The notes: generated by a model not told the origin, from the letters alone. 64,000 nt of DNA from Georgenia satyanarayanai (GCF_009193135.1 NZ_VUKC01000010.1:48202-112201), one strand, 5' to 3'; counted from the stretch's first letter, positions 54,635-63,981 are shown. Program-made: numbers and translations.

Positions 54635-55324
54635 TCAGGCCGGGGGCAGGACGTCCTGCTGGGCCGGCACCTCGTCCTGGCGCACGAGGCCGACGGGGCA
54701 GCTGTAGCCGTTGGGGCCGTGGTTGCAGTACCCGCCCGGGTTCTTGTGCAGGTACTGCTGGTGGTAGTCCTCGGCGTAGTAGAACGTACCGGCGGGCGCG
54801 AGCTCGGTGGCGATGGGGCGGTGGCCGGCGGCGGCCAGGACCTGCCCGAAGGCCTCCGTGGTGAGCTCGGCGGCGCGCTGCTGCTCCGGCGTCGTCCAGT
54901 AGATCGCCGAGCGGTACTGGGTGCCGACGTCGTTGCCCTGCCGGTTCGGGGTCGTGGGGTCGTGGTTCTCCCAGAACGCCTTGAGGAGGAGCTCGGGGTC
55001 GGTGCGCGCCGGGTCGTAGGCGACGAGCACGGCCTCGGTGTGGCCGGTGCGCCCCGTGCACACCTCCTCGTAGGTCGGGTAGGGCGTGAAGCCGCCCATG
55101 TACCCGGCCGCCGTCGTCACGACACCGTCGAGCTTCCAGAAGATCCGTTCGGCGCCCCAGAAGCAGCCCATGGCGACGTAGAGGACCTCGGTGCCCTCCG
55201 GCCAGGGGCCACGCAGCGGCGTGCCGAGGACCCCGTGGCGCTCGGGCACCGTGTAGCCGGGGACCTGACGCCCGGGCAGCGCCTCCTCGGCGGTGACCAT
55301 GCGGGGCTCGGGACGGAAGAACAT
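54635..55324 (-). CDS. msrA: peptide-methionine (S)-S-oxide reductase
   Basis: This 229-residue repair enzyme has its catalytic Cys54 in [20 protein letters not shown], and [20 protein letters not shown] is the conserved substrate region. The resolving cysteines sit in the C-terminal [13 protein letters not shown]. About 40 residues precede the catalytic domain ([18 protein letters not shown]), as in other actinobacterial MsrA. It converges with the FKBP gene. Thioredoxin or mycoredoxin would recycle it. Confidence 0.95.
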   Translation of the reverse strand: MFFRPEPRMVTAEEALPGRQVPGYTVPERHGVLGTPLRGPWPEGTEVLYVAMGCFWGAERIFWKLDGVVTTAAGYMGGFTPYPTYEEVCTGRTGHTEAVLVAYDPARTDPELLLKAFWENHDPTTPNRQGNDVGTQYRSAIYWTTPEQQRAAELTTEAFGQVLAAAGHRPIATELAPAGTFYYAEDYHQQYLHKNPGGYCNHGPNGYSCPVGLVRQDEVPAQQDVLPPA

Positions 55325-55434
55325 GTGACCTCCAGCGGTGAGGGACGCCGACTGCCGCGGGGGGACGGCAGCCGGCGCCCATCTACAACACCACGGCACC
55401 CTGGGTATTCCCTGGGAGCCCGCTACTGGTCCTC

Positions 55435-55440
55435 TAGGCT
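55435..55440 (+). promoter_or_regulatory. -10 box of the AI-2E transporter-ilvA operon
   Basis: TAGGCT lies about 36 bp before the ATG at 55477, so this message would have a short leader. A GTG directly after the box at 55441 is too close to be the start. Confidence 0.5.
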
Positions 55441-55476
55441 GTGCTCGGCTCGTCCACCACGTCGATTGCGGGGCAC

Positions 55477-56829
55477 ATGTCCGAGAACACGCCGCCCGGG
55501 TGGCTCACCCGCCTGATCCCCGCCCGGCGCAGCGACCCTCGTGAGCAGGTCGTCGCGCGCGTCGTCCACGAGTCGCGCCTCGGTGAGGACGACTCCGCCG
55601 AGCTCGCCGTCCCGCTGCCCGTCCGCGCCGCCGCCGCCTGGTCCTGGCGCCTCCTCGCGATCGCTGCCGCGACCGCGCTCCTCGGCTATCTCGTCATCGT
55701 GTTCAAGACGGTCGTCGTCGCGTTCGTCGTCGCGATCCTGCTCGCGGTGCTCCTCGACCCGGTCTCGGCGTGGCTGCGCAAGCGGCTGCGCTTCCCGCGC
55801 ACGCTCGCCTCGATGGTCACCCTGCTCGGCACGCTCGTCCTCGTCGTCGGCCTGCTCACCCTGGCCGGCCGCTCGGTCATCGCCGGGTTCGCCGACCTCG
55901 CCGACCAGGCGACCCAGGGCTTCGGGGAGCTCGTGAGCTGGCTCTCCGACGGCCCGCTCGGCATCGACGAGGCCCAGCTGCAGGCCTGGCTCGACGAGGG
56001 GATGGCGGCGCTGGAGTCCAACTCGAGCGCGCTCGTGTCCGGGGCACTGGCCGCGACGACCTCGGTGACCCAGGTCGCGGCGGGTGCGGTCATCTCCCTC
56101 TTCTGCCTCTTCTTCTTCCTCAGGGAGGGGCGACGCATCTGGCAGTGGTTCGTCCGCCTCGCGCCGGCGCGCGCACGCAACCGGGTCAACGAGGCCGGGA
56201 TCCGGGGATGGATCACCCTGGGGGGCTACGCCCGCACCCAGATCCTCGTCGCCCTCGTCGACGCCGTCGGCATCGGCATCGGCGCCGCGATCCTCGGCCT
56301 GCCGCTCGTCCTGCCGCTGGCGATCCTCGTCTTCCTCGGCTCCTTCATCCCGATCGTCGGTGCCCTGGTCACCGGGTCGGTCGCGGTGCTCGTCGCCCTC
56401 GTCGACCAGGACGTCCAGACCGCCGTCATCATGCTGGCCATCGTGCTGCTCGTGCAGCAGATCGAGGGCAACGTCCTGCAGCCCTGGCTCATGGGCAACG
56501 CCGTCTCCCTCCACCCCGTGGCCGTGCTGCTCGCCGTCACCGCGGGCACCGGCGTGGCCGGCATCCTCGGCGCCCTGCTCGCCGTCCCGGTCGCGGCCGT
56601 CATCAACACCGTCGTCCTGTACTTCCACGGCCACGACAAGCACCCGAGGGCTGCCACCGACTGGCACCGCCCCGGCGGTCCGCCGGGGACGCTGTTCCGG
56701 TCGATCGCCGACTCCTTCGCCCCCGAGGAGGACGAGGAGGAGGACGACGAGGCCACCGCCACCGCCTCCGTCCACGTCGGGGACCCCGAGGACGACGACG
56801 AGCGTCCGACAGGTCCGCCGTCGCCGTGA
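55477..56829 (+). CDS. AI-2E family transporter
   Basis: This 450-residue membrane protein of the AI-2E/TqsA/PerM family has about eight helices, such as [40 protein letters not shown] and [20 protein letters not shown]. The C-terminal [20 protein letters not shown] is the diagnostic family motif. The tail is highly acidic (repeated E/D), probably cytoplasmic. Family members move small organic or ionic solutes; quorum-signal transport is only one reported role. The stop overlaps the ilvA GTG. Confidence 0.9.
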   Translation: MSENTPPGWLTRLIPARRSDPREQVVARVVHESRLGEDDSAELAVPLPVRAAAAWSWRLLAIAAATALLGYLVIVFKTVVVAFVVAILLAVLLDPVSAWLRKRLRFPRTLASMVTLLGTLVLVVGLLTLAGRSVIAGFADLADQATQGFGELVSWLSDGPLGIDEAQLQAWLDEGMAALESNSSALVSGALAATTSVTQVAAGAVISLFCLFFFLREGRRIWQWFVRLAPARARNRVNEAGIRGWITLGGYARTQILVALVDAVGIGIGAAILGLPLVLPLAILVFLGSFIPIVGALVTGSVAVLVALVDQDVQTAVIMLAIVLLVQQIEGNVLQPWLMGNAVSLHPVAVLLAVTAGTGVAGILGALLAVPVAAVINTVVLYFHGHDKHPRAATDWHRPGGPPGTLFRSIADSFAPEEDEEEDDEATATASVHVGDPEDDDERPTGPPSP

Positions 56830-58043
56830 GCGAGATCAGCCTCGCCGACGTCGAGGACGCCGCCGCGCTGCTCAGCGGCGTCACCACCCGCACCCCCGTG
56901 GAGAGGAGCGGCGCGCTCAGTGGCCTGGCCGGGACGCCGGTGCTCCTCAAGTGCGAGAACCTGCAGCGCACGGGCTCGTTCAAGCTGCGCGGCGCCTACG
57001 TCCGGCTCTCCCGGCTCACGGCGGAGGAGCGGGCCCGCGGCGTCGTCGCCGCCAGTGCCGGCAACCACGCGCAGGGTGTGGCGCTCGCCGCCCGTGAGCT
57101 CGGCATCTCCGCCGTCGTCTACATGCCGCGCGGCGCCGCCCTGCCCAAGCTCGCCGCCACCCGCGGCTACGGCGCCGAGGTGCGCCAGGAGGGGGCCGAC
57201 ATCACCGGCGCGCTCGCCGCCGCCCAGCGGGAGGCGGCAGCGACCGGGCGGGTCTTCATCCCGCCCTTCGACCACCGCGACGTCGTCCTGGGGCAGGCGA
57301 CGATCGGCCTGGAGGTCCTCGACCAGGTGCCGGACGTCCGCACGATTCTCGTGCCGACCGGGGGAGGGGGCCTGCTCGCCGGGATCGTTGCCGCCGTCCA
57401 CGCGCGCGGCGCGGACGTGCGGGTCGTCGGGGTCCAGGCGGCCGAGGCCGCGGCGTTCCCCGCCTCGCTCGTCGCCGGCCGGCCGGTGCCGCTCGAGCGG
57501 ATGAGCACGATCGCCGACGGCATCGCCGTCCCGCTCCCCAGCGAGCTCACGCTGGGGATCGTGCGCCGTCACCTCGCGGACGTGCGGACCGTGAGCGAGG
57601 AGTCGATCTCGCGGGCGCTGCTCCTGCTCAGCGAGCGCGCCAAGCTCGTCGTCGAGCCGTCCGGAGCGGTGGGGGTCGCCGCCCTGCTCGACGGGCCCAC
57701 CGGCCTCGAGGGGCCCGTGGTCGTCGTCCTGTCCGGCGGGAACGTCGACACCCTCGTGCTCCACCGCATCCTGCGGCACGGTCTCGTGGCCGCCGGGCGG
57801 TACCTCCAGATGGAGGTCCGCGTCCCCGACCAGCCCGGCTCCCTCGCCGGCCTCCTCGGGGTCCTCGCCGCCACGGGCAGCAACGTCGTGAGCATCCGGC
57901 ACGACCGCACGGCCGCCGACCTCGGTGTGGCCGAGGTGCGGATCGGCGTCGAGGTCGAGACGAAGGGCACGGCGCACTGCCACGAGGTCGTCACGGCCCT
58001 GCAAGAGGCGGGCTACGGCGTCCTGGTCCGGTCCGCCGAGTAG
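56826..58043 (+). CDS. ilvA: threonine ammonia-lyase (threonine dehydratase)
   Basis: This 405-residue PLP enzyme converts threonine to 2-oxobutyrate for isoleucine. The PLP lysine is Lys53 in LQRTGSFKLRGAYVRLSRLT; other PLP contacts are ASAGNHAQGVALAA and the glycine loop VPTGGGGLLAGIVAAV. The C-terminus is one ACT-like regulatory domain (LQMEVRVPDQPGSLAGLLGV), shorter than the paired ACT modules of E. coli IlvA. This suggests a catabolic-type or simply regulated enzyme. Coupled to the transporter gene by GTGA. A 20-bp hairpin ends it. Confidence 0.93.
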   Translation: MSEISLADVEDAAALLSGVTTRTPVERSGALSGLAGTPVLLKCENLQRTGSFKLRGAYVRLSRLTAEERARGVVAASAGNHAQGVALAARELGISAVVYMPRGAALPKLAATRGYGAEVRQEGADITGALAAAQREAAATGRVFIPPFDHRDVVLGQATIGLEVLDQVPDVRTILVPTGGGGLLAGIVAAVHARGADVRVVGVQAAEAAAFPASLVAGRPVPLERMSTIADGIAVPLPSELTLGIVRRHLADVRTVSEESISRALLLLSERAKLVVEPSGAVGVAALLDGPTGLEGPVVVVLSGGNVDTLVLHRILRHGLVAAGRYLQMEVRVPDQPGSLAGLLGVLAATGSNVVSIRHDRTAADLGVAEVRIGVEVETKGTAHCHEVVTALQEAGYGVLVRSAE

Positions 58044-58047
58044 ACGC

Positions 58048-58091
58048 GGGAGCGGGGTGCCGGTGGCCGCAGCCACCCGCACCCCGCTCCC
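58048..58091. terminator. 20-bp hairpin between convergent ilvA and greA
   Basis: GGGAGCGGGGTGCCGGTGGC (58048-58067) pairs with GCCACCCGCACCCCGCTCCC (58072-58091) with one mismatch and a 4-nt loop. Confidence 0.8.
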
Positions 58092-58100
58092 TGGCGTCGG

Positions 58101-58586
58101 TCAGCCGGTGAAGGGCTTGACCTCGACGATCTCGACGGCGATCGACTTGCCGTTCGGCGCCGTGTAGGAGACCGAGTCGCCGGCCTTCTTGCCGACGATC
58201 GCCGCCCCGAGCGGGGAGTGCTCGGAGAGCACCTCGACGTCGACGTCCTGGGCCGCCTCGCGGGAGCCGAGGAGGAAGACCTCCTGCTCACCGGCGACCT
58301 TGGCGGTCACGACCATGCCGGACTCGACGACACCGTCGTCGGCCGGGGCCTCCCCGACCTGCGCGTTGCGCAGCAGCTCGGTGAGCTGGACGATCCGGCC
58401 CTCCATCTTGCCCTGCTCCTCGCGAGCGGCGTGGTACCCGCCGTTCTCCTTGAGGTCACCCTCGGCGCGGGCCGCCTCGATGCGCTCGGTGATCTCGGCG
58501 CGGCCGGGCCCCGTGAGGTGCTCGAGCTCTGCCTTGAGGCGGTTGTACGCCTCGGCGGTCAGCCAGGTGGTCGCTGTCTCGGCCAC
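58101..58586 (-). CDS. greA: transcription elongation factor GreA
   Basis: This 161-residue factor rescues backtracked RNA polymerase. The coiled-coil finger carries the acidic tip in EGDLKENGGYHAAREEQGKM, with the catalytic D..E pair. The C-terminal FKBP-like domain ends GKKAGDSVSYTAPNGKSIAV, then EIVEV. The GTG at 58586 is preferred over an ATG seven codons upstream because AAGGAGGA lies just before it. It is divergent from nothing nearby and converges with ilvA. Position matches Rv1080c by recollection. Confidence 0.95.
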   Translation of the reverse strand: MAETATTWLTAEAYNRLKAELEHLTGPGRAEITERIEAARAEGDLKENGGYHAAREEQGKMEGRIVQLTELLRNAQVGEAPADDGVVESGMVVTAKVAGEQEVFLLGSREAAQDVDVEVLSEHSPLGAAIVGKKAGDSVSYTAPNGKSIAVEIVEVKPFTG

Positions 58587-58760
58587 GTCTCCTCCTTCAT
58601 CCAACACAAAAAATCATGAGCCCCGGCCGCTGGTCGGGCCGAGGCTTTCGGGTGCGCGCGCACGCCGCGACGGGCGACGCTGCGCTGCTCGCCGCGCGGG
58701 GCGATGTCCCCAGGATAGCAAAACCCCCAGATGGACACCGGAGGTGCGCGATCTCGCGGC

Positions 58761-59177
58761 TCAGGGGCTCGTCTCGCGGCAGCCGGACACACGCGCGCCG
58801 GTCGCCGGCTCGGTCGTGGCGACGCGGGCGGTGACGATCGTCGTGCGCTCCTCCGAGGGGCCGACCGGCACGCGTGCCACCCCGACCTGCGCGAAGGACG
58901 CGTTGAGGGCGAGGACCGTGCACTCCGCCGTCGTGCCGGGAGCCGCGTGGGCGACGAAGGTGACCTCGACGGCGGAGTCGTCGATGACCGCGAAGGCGGC
59001 CTCCTCGGTGCGCACCGCCTCGTCGGTGGAGACGACGGCGAGGACGACGAAGGCGACGACCGCGAGGACGCCGACGACCGCGAGCAGGACCCGACGGCGG
59101 CGGCGCGTCACGGCGTCGGGCGCCGTCCCGTACCGCTCCTCGAGGGCGGCGCGCTGCTCGTCGTCAGGGGTGCTCAC
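58761..59177 (-). CDS. DUF4307 domain-containing membrane protein
   Basis: This 138-residue protein has a short N-terminal cytoplasmic part ([18 protein letters not shown]), one transmembrane helix ([20 protein letters not shown]) and an extracellular domain with two cysteines ([18 protein letters not shown]). The family is actinobacterial and of unknown function and lies next to mca (Rv1081c by recollection). The GTG at 59177 is chosen over an ATG at 59195 because a GACAAT box sits 6 bp before it. Confidence 0.85.
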   Translation of the reverse strand: MSTPDDEQRAALEERYGTAPDAVTRRRRRVLLAVVGVLAVVAFVVLAVVSTDEAVRTEEAAFAVIDDSAVEVTFVAHAAPGTTAECTVLALNASFAQVGVARVPVGPSEERTTIVTARVATTEPATGARVSGCRETSP

Positions 59178-59183
59178 GGTCCC

Positions 59184-59189
59184 ATTGTC
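59184..59189 (-). promoter_or_regulatory. -10-like box of the DUF4307 gene (leaderless)
   Basis: GACAAT on the minus strand is followed by 6 bp and the GTG at 59177. Confidence 0.45.
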
Positions 59190-59272
59190 GTCCATGGCGC
59201 ACGTCACCTGCGTTGCCCCGGGGTGCCGCGGCGGGCGAGAATCGATGCCGGCCTGCGATCAGGAGGAACACA

Positions 59273-60145
59273 GTGAGCGAGCAGCTGCGGCTCATGGCGG
59301 TGCACGCGCACCCCGACGACGAGTCGAGCAAGGGTGCCGCGACGATGGCGCGGTACGTGGCCGAGGGCCACCGGGTGCGGGTGGTGACGTGCACCGGGGG
59401 TGAGCGCGGCGACATCCTCAACCCCAAGCTCGCCCACGACTCGACGATCCTCGCGGACATGCCCGCCTACCGCCGTCGGGAGATGGCGGCGGCCGCCGAG
59501 GCGCTGGGGATCGAGCACGTGTGGCTCGGCTTCGTCGACTCCGGGCTGCCCGAGGGCGACCCGCTGCCGCCGCTGCCCGAGGGCTGCTTCGCGCTCGAGC
59601 CGCTGGAGGTGCCGGTCGCGGCGCTCGTGCGGGAGATCCGCACGTTCCGCCCCCACGTCATGACGACGTACAACGAGGAGGGGGGCTACCCCCACCCGGA
59701 CCACATCCGTACCCACGAGATCTCCGTCGCGGCCTTCCGCGCGGCGGCCGACCCCGAGCAGTTCCCCGACGCCGGCCCCGCGTGGGAGGTGTCCAAGCTC
59801 TACTACGACGTCGGCTTCTCCCTCGACCGGATCAAGGCGATCTCCGAGGCCATGCACGAGCGCGGGCTCGTCTCGCCGTTCGAGGACTGGCTCGAGCGTG
59901 CGGCCACCCGCCCCCAGCGCACCGTCACCACCCGGGTGCGCTGCGAGGAGTACTTCGACCGCCGCGACGAGGCCCTGCGGGCGCACGCGACGCAGATCGA
60001 CCCGGACGGCTTCTTCTTCGAGGTGCCACGGGACGTGGAGCGGGAGGTCTGGCCGGTGGAGCAGTTCGAGCTGGCGGAGTCCCGTGTGCCGGTCGACATT
60101 CCCGAGGACGACCTCTTCGCGGGGCTGCGTAGGCTGAGCGCGTGA
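59273..60145 (+). CDS. mca: mycothiol S-conjugate amidase
   Basis: This 290-residue zinc LmbE-fold hydrolase cleaves mycothiol conjugates of toxins so they leave the cell as mercapturates. The zinc ligands are in [20 protein letters not shown] (HPDD) and [19 protein letters not shown] (HxxH). The Glu-rich GGYPHPDH form and the length fit Mca rather than the biosynthetic deacetylase MshB. The GTG at 59273 follows AGGAGG. It overlaps the next small gene by 4 bp. This is good evidence for a mycothiol-making actinobacterium. Confidence 0.94.
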   Translation: MSEQLRLMAVHAHPDDESSKGAATMARYVAEGHRVRVVTCTGGERGDILNPKLAHDSTILADMPAYRRREMAAAAEALGIEHVWLGFVDSGLPEGDPLPPLPEGCFALEPLEVPVAALVREIRTFRPHVMTTYNEEGGYPHPDHIRTHEISVAAFRAAADPEQFPDAGPAWEVSKLYYDVGFSLDRIKAISEAMHERGLVSPFEDWLERAATRPQRTVTTRVRCEEYFDRRDEALRAHATQIDPDGFFFEVPRDVEREVWPVEQFELAESRVPVDIPEDDLFAGLRRLSA

Positions 60146-60393
60146 CCCCCGCCCTCCTCGCGCCGCTCGTCGCGCTCCGCGCGCAGACCCCGACGCCGCC
60201 CGCCCCCGACCCGGAGATGACGATCTACACCGTCACGCCGGGCATCGCCGGGTTCATCGCCTTCTTCGTGCTCGCCCTCATCGGGTGGCTGCTCTTCCGC
60301 TCGCTCACCAGGCACGTGCGCAAGGTCGAGCACGAGCGCCGGCGCCGTGAGGAGAGTGACGTCGAGGGGCCGGGGGCCGGCCCGGGTCGCTGA
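60142..60393 (+). CDS. small single-pass membrane protein
   Basis: This is an 83-residue protein with a hydrophobic helix [22 protein letters not shown] segment ([20 protein letters not shown]) followed by a very basic stretch ([15 protein letters not shown]). The N-terminus is Ala/Pro-rich and may be a cleaved or extracellular part. The GTG overlaps the mca stop by 4 bp. A similar small membrane gene follows mca in mycobacteria (Rv1083 by recollection). Function unknown. Confidence 0.85.
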   Translation: MTPALLAPLVALRAQTPTPPAPDPEMTIYTVTPGIAGFIAFFVLALIGWLLFRSLTRHVRKVEHERRRREESDVEGPGAGPGR

Positions 60394-60394
60394 C

Positions 60395-61102
60395 TCAGCC
60401 GACCGCGGCGACGGCGAGCGCGACGGCGGCGTAGTGGCACCAGTAGCCGCCCACCGTGCCGACGTGGAAGATCTCGTGGAAACCGAACCAGCGCGGGCTC
60501 GGGTTGGGCCGCTTGGTGCCGTAGACGACGGCGCCGAGGGTGTAGCAGGCGCCGCCGGCGATGACGAGCCACATGATCGTCGGGCTGCCCGCGCGGGAGA
60601 AGTCGGGCAGGAACCACACGGCCACCCAGCCGAGGGCGACGTAGATCGGCACGTACAGCCAGCGCGGGGCGCCGAGCCACAGCACCCTCATGAGGATGCC
60701 CGCGACGGCGCCCACCCACACGACCGTGAGGAGTACCCGCGCGGTGGTGGACGGCAGCAGGAGGACCGCCAGCGGGGTGTAGGTGCCGGCGATGAGCAGG
60801 AAGATGTTCGAGTGGTCCAGGCGCCGCAGCAGCGCGGCGGCGCGCGGGGACCAGGTGCCGCGGTGGTAGATCGCGCTCGTGCCGAAGAGGAGGACGGCGG
60901 AGACGCCGAACACCGCCGTCGAGACGGTGGCCGCGCCGGCGGGTGCGAGTGCGACGAGGAGGACGCTCGCCGCGAGGGCCAGCGGCGCCGTGCCGGCGTG
61001 GATCCAGCCACGCAGCCGCGGCTTGACGGCCTCGGCGACCGACTCGGCCGCGTTCGCGACGCCCTCGGCGGCGCGCCGGGCGGGGGGAGTGTCGGGTGCC
61101 AA
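60395..61102 (-). CDS. hemolysin III / PAQR-family membrane protein
   Basis: This 235-residue, seven-helix protein of the PAQR superfamily has family residues in LLFGTSAIYHRGTWSPRAAA (His), RLDHSNIFLLIAGTYTPLAV and GFHEIFHVGTVGGYWCHY (the His/Asp metal site). The start is an unusual TTG at 61102: GGAAGGAGGTG lies 7 bp before it and no ATG or GTG fits as well. Convergent with the small membrane gene, divergent from uppS, with a double palindrome in the shared promoter region. Most likely a membrane hydrolase or sensor, not a toxin. Confidence 0.9.
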   Translation of the reverse strand: MAPDTPPARRAAEGVANAAESVAEAVKPRLRGWIHAGTAPLALAASVLLVALAPAGAATVSTAVFGVSAVLLFGTSAIYHRGTWSPRAAALLRRLDHSNIFLLIAGTYTPLAVLLLPSTTARVLLTVVWVGAVAGILMRVLWLGAPRWLYVPIYVALGWVAVWFLPDFSRAGSPTIMWLVIAGGACYTLGAVVYGTKRPNPSPRWFGFHEIFHVGTVGGYWCHYAAVALAVAAVG

Positions 61103-61133
61103 CCGGCACCTCCTTCCGATGGGACGGAGCGAC

Positions 61134-61139
61134 AACCTA
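61134..61139 (-). promoter_or_regulatory. -10 box of the hemolysin III gene
   Basis: TAGGTT on the minus strand gives a leader of about 25 nt that carries the AGGAGG site before the TTG. Confidence 0.5.
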
Positions 61140-61165
61140 CGCTGCCGTAACTTACGCCAGCGTAA
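61137..61165. promoter_or_regulatory. tandem operator, two TTACG-N4-CGTAA palindromes
   Basis: CTACG-CTGC-CGTAA (61137-61150) and TTACG-CCAG-CGTAA (61152-61165) are two copies of a 14-bp palindrome separated by one base (15-bp period). They overlap the upstream edge of the hemolysin III -10 and lie about 35 bp above the uppS -10 (TAGCCT, 61201). Confidence 0.65.
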
Positions 61166-61247
61166 TGGACGGGACCACCGTGCAGGACCCGCCGTCGGAG
61201 TAGCCTGACCCCGTCGTCCCACCCCGTCGTCAGGAGTGCCCCAGGAC

Positions 61248-62009
61248 ATGCGGCCCCACCGCCTGCTGTACGGACTGTACGAGCGCCGTCTCGCCCGTCG
61301 CCTCGACCGGTCCGCCACCCCGCGGCACGTCGGGGTGATCCTCGACGGCAACCGCCGCTGGGCCCGCGCGCTGGGCAACCCCGCCTCCCACGGCCACCGC
61401 AGGGGCGCCGACAAGATCACCGAGGTGCTCGGCTGGTCGGAGGACGCCGGGGTGCAGATCGTCACCCTGTGGATGCTGTCCACGGACAACCTCCAGCGCG
61501 ACGCCGACGAGGTCGCCGAGCTGCTCGAGATCATCGCCTCCGCCGTCGACACGCTCGCCGACTCCGGCCGCTGGCGGCTGCGCGTCGTGGGGGCGCTCGA
61601 GCTGCTGCCCCAGGCCGTCGCCGAGCGACTGGCCCGCGCCGTCGACCGCACCGCCCACGTCACGGGGATGCACGTCAACGTCGCCGTCGGCTACGGGGGG
61701 CGGTACGAGATCACCGCCGCCGTGCGCTCGCTGCTCCACTCCTACGCCGAGCAGGGGCTCAGCCTCGAGGAGGCCGCCGAGGCGCTGAGCGTCGAGGGCA
61801 TCGCCGAGCACCTGTACACCAAGGGCCAGCCCGACCCCGAGCTCGTCATCCGGACCTCCGGCGAGCAGCGGCTGGGCGGCTTCCTCCTGTGGCAGAGCGT
61901 GCACAGCGAGTACTACTTCTGCGAGGCCTACTGGCCCGACTTCCGCCGCGTCGACTTCCTGCGCGGCCTGCGCGACTACACCCAGCGCGAACGCCGCCTC
62001 GGCCGCTGA
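61248..62009 (+). CDS. uppS: isoprenyl (cis-prenyl) transferase
   Basis: This 253-residue enzyme condenses isopentenyl diphosphate onto an allylic primer. Catalytic Asp33 lies in HVGVILDGNRRWARALGNPA; other signatures are TLWMLSTDNLQRDADEV, VIRTSGEQRLGGFLLWQ and FCEAYWPDFRRVDFLRGL. Its place beside the hemolysin III and mca genes matches Rv1086 (by recollection a short-chain Z-farnesyl diphosphate synthase) rather than Rv2361c. The product might therefore be a short cis-prenyl primer. The ATG at 61248 has AGGAG 11 bp upstream. Confidence 0.92.
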   Translation: MRPHRLLYGLYERRLARRLDRSATPRHVGVILDGNRRWARALGNPASHGHRRGADKITEVLGWSEDAGVQIVTLWMLSTDNLQRDADEVAELLEIIASAVDTLADSGRWRLRVVGALELLPQAVAERLARAVDRTAHVTGMHVNVAVGYGGRYEITAAVRSLLHSYAEQGLSLEEAAEALSVEGIAEHLYTKGQPDPELVIRTSGEQRLGGFLLWQSVHSEYYFCEAYWPDFRRVDFLRGLRDYTQRERRLGR

Positions 62010-62017
62010 CCCCCGTC

Positions 62018-62098
62018 CGCCAACGTCGCAATTGGTCGGTCGGGTGACGCGGTAAACGGTTGCTGCCGTCGTCGAGGTGACCAATTGCGACGTTGGCG
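62018..62098 (+). terminator. 20-bp inverted repeat with a 41-nt loop after uppS
   Basis: CGCCAACGTCGCAATTGGTC (62018-62037) is exactly complementary to GACCAATTGCGACGTTGGCG (62079-62098). A second partial copy of the outer arm (CGTTGGCGGACGG, 62100-62112) allows an alternative pairing with CCGTCCGCCAACG (62013-62025). It occupies much of the roughly 350-bp gap before phoH. Confidence 0.65.
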
Positions 62099-62209
62099 AA
62101 CGTTGGCGGACGGTGGCGGACGGGGCGGGGCGGGGATGGGGTGGGTGACGTTCGGGTGAACACTTGCTGCTCTGGGGTGTGTCGCCGCTCGTTCGGGGGC
62201 CGGCGGGCC

Positions 62210-62215
62210 TAGCGT
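62210..62215 (+). promoter_or_regulatory. -10 box of phoH
   Basis: TAGCGT gives a transcript starting near 62222 and a leader of about 40 or 140 nt depending on the start codon used. Confidence 0.45.
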
Positions 62216-62362
62216 CTGGTGTGACGGGCGGCACACCCGCTGCCCTCCGGGAGGCCACCGATGGACGCGACGTTCGCAGGGGCCGCCGGCCCCGCCGGCA
62301 GGCCGCTCGCCCTACTCACCGCGCCCGGCACGGTCACCGCCGGTGCGCCGGAGGGAACCGTC

Positions 62363-63739
62363 ATGACCCTGACCCACCCGGACCCGCTCGCCGACCTCGC
62401 CCAGGCGCAGCTGTCCGACACCGCCGTGCGCCTCACCTACGTGCTCGACACCTCCGTCCTGCTCTCCGACCCGCACGCGATCGGGCGGTTCGCCGAGCAC
62501 GACGTCGTGCTCCCGGTCGTCGTCGTCACCGAGCTCGAGGGCAAGCGGCACCACCCGGAGCTGGGCTACTTCGCGCGCACCGCGCTGCGCATCCTCGACG
62601 ACCTGCGGGTGCGCCACGGCCGCCTCGACGTCCCCGTCGCCGTCGGCACCTCCGGCGGCACGCTGCGCGTCGAGCTCAACCACTCCGACCCCGAGGTGCT
62701 GCCCTCGGGCCTGCGCCTGGGCGACAACGACACCCGTATCCTGTCGGTCGCGGCCAGCCTCGCCGCCGAGGGGCACGAGGTCGCCGTCGTGTCCAAGGAC
62801 CTGCCGATGCGGGTGAAGGCCTCCGCGCTGGGAATCCCGGCCCAGGAGTACCGGGCCCAGCAGGTCGCCGCCTCGGGGTGGACCGGGATGACGACGGCGG
62901 ACCTCACCGACGAGGAGATGGCCACCCTGTGGGGGGAGGAGCAGCTGGACACCTCCGGGCTCGCCATGGCGGGGCAGCTCACCGAGGAGCTGTGCCACAC
63001 GGGCGTCGTCCTCCACTCCGGCCGCGGCTCGGCGCTGGGCCGGGTGACGGCGGACGGGCGCCTGCGTCTCGTCCGCGGGGACCGGGAGGTCTTCGGGGTC
63101 CACGGCCGCAGCGCCGAGCAGCGTGTCGCGATCGACCTGCTCACCGACCCGGACGTCGGGATCGTCTCCCTCGGTGGTCGCGCGGGCACCGGCAAGTCCG
63201 CCCTCGCCCTGTGCGCCGGCCTCGAGGCGGTGCTCGAGCGGCGCGAGCACCGCAGGGTCGTCGTCTTCCGCCCGCTCTACGCGGTCGGCGGGCAGGAGCT
63301 CGGCTACCTGCCCGGCACCGAGGCCGAGAAGATGGGGCCGTGGGCCGAGGCCGTGTTCGACACCCTCGGCGCGCTGGTGGACCGCAACGTCCTCGAGGAG
63401 GTGCTCGGCCGCGGGATGCTCGAGGTGCTCCCGCTCACCCACATCCGCGGACGCTCGCTGCACGACGCCTTCGTCATCGTCGACGAGGCCCAGTCCCTGG
63501 AGCGCAATGTCCTCCTCACGGTGCTCTCCCGCATCGGGCAGAACTCCAAGGTGGTCCTCACCCACGACGTCGCCCAGCGTGACAACCTCCGGGTGGGGCG
63601 GCACGACGGCGTCGCGGCCGTCGTCGAGATGCTCAAGGGCAACCCGCTGTTCGCGCACGTCACCCTCACCCGCTCCGAGCGCTCGGCGATCGCCGCACTC
63701 GTCACCGAGGTCCTCGAGGAGGGCCCGCCAGTCATCTGA
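62363..63739 (+). CDS. phoH2: PhoH-like PIN-domain ATPase/ribonuclease
   Basis: This 458-residue protein joins an N-terminal PIN nuclease domain ([20 protein letters not shown] with acidic Asp29, then [16 protein letters not shown] and [14 protein letters not shown]) to a PhoH helicase-like ATPase. The ATPase has Walker A in [17 protein letters not shown] and Walker B in [18 protein letters not shown]. The mycobacterial PhoH2 is an RNA helicase/nuclease (Rv1095). The start at 62363 follows GGAGGGAACC. An in-frame ATG at 62261 with GGGAGG before it is a real alternative and would add 34 low-complexity residues. Confidence 0.93.
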   Translation: MTLTHPDPLADLAQAQLSDTAVRLTYVLDTSVLLSDPHAIGRFAEHDVVLPVVVVTELEGKRHHPELGYFARTALRILDDLRVRHGRLDVPVAVGTSGGTLRVELNHSDPEVLPSGLRLGDNDTRILSVAASLAAEGHEVAVVSKDLPMRVKASALGIPAQEYRAQQVAASGWTGMTTADLTDEEMATLWGEEQLDTSGLAMAGQLTEELCHTGVVLHSGRGSALGRVTADGRLRLVRGDREVFGVHGRSAEQRVAIDLLTDPDVGIVSLGGRAGTGKSALALCAGLEAVLERREHRRVVVFRPLYAVGGQELGYLPGTEAEKMGPWAEAVFDTLGALVDRNVLEEVLGRGMLEVLPLTHIRGRSLHDAFVIVDEAQSLERNVLLTVLSRIGQNSKVVLTHDVAQRDNLRVGRHDGVAAVVEMLKGNPLFAHVTLTRSERSAIAALVTEVLEEGPPVI

Positions 63740-63763
63740 CCCCTGGGCCCCACCCTCCCCGCC

Positions 63764-63853
63764 GACAGCCGACTTACCGCCGAGAGCCGACTTACCGGCG
63801 AGAGCCGACTTACCGGCGAGAGCCGACTTATCGGCGAGAGCCGACTTACCGGC
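63764..63853 (+). repeat. five 18-bp tandem repeats after phoH (GAGAGCCGA family)
   Basis: Units start at 63764, 63782, 63800, 63818 and 63836. The first reads GACAGCCGACTTACCGCC, the others GAGAGCCGACTTACCGGC, with one T for C in the fourth. The array starts 24 bp after the phoH stop. Confidence 0.88.
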
Positions 63854-63867
63854 GCCGCGTCGCCGTC

Positions 63868-63981
63868 GGTAAGTCGGCTGTCGGCGGGGTGGGGGGTGGG
63901 TAAGTCGGCTGTCGGCGGGGTGGGTGTGGGTAAGTCGGCTGTCGGCGGGGAGGGTGGGGTGTGGGTACGTCGGCGGTCGGC
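63868..63981 (-). repeat. four inverted copies of the same 18-bp unit, spaced about 31 bp
   Basis: GGTAAGTCGGCTGTCGGC at 63868, 63899 and 63929, plus a degenerate copy at 63964, is the reverse complement of the tandem unit just upstream. The spacers are G- and T-rich. Together with 63764-63853 this makes opposing arrays that could fold into alternative long stems. The remainder to the window end holds nothing else I can support. Confidence 0.8.

Noticed and set aside
63868..63981. CRISPR array
   Set aside because: The repeats are only 18 bp, the spacers are G/T-rich and not unique-looking, the same unit occurs in tandem nearby, and no cas gene is present.
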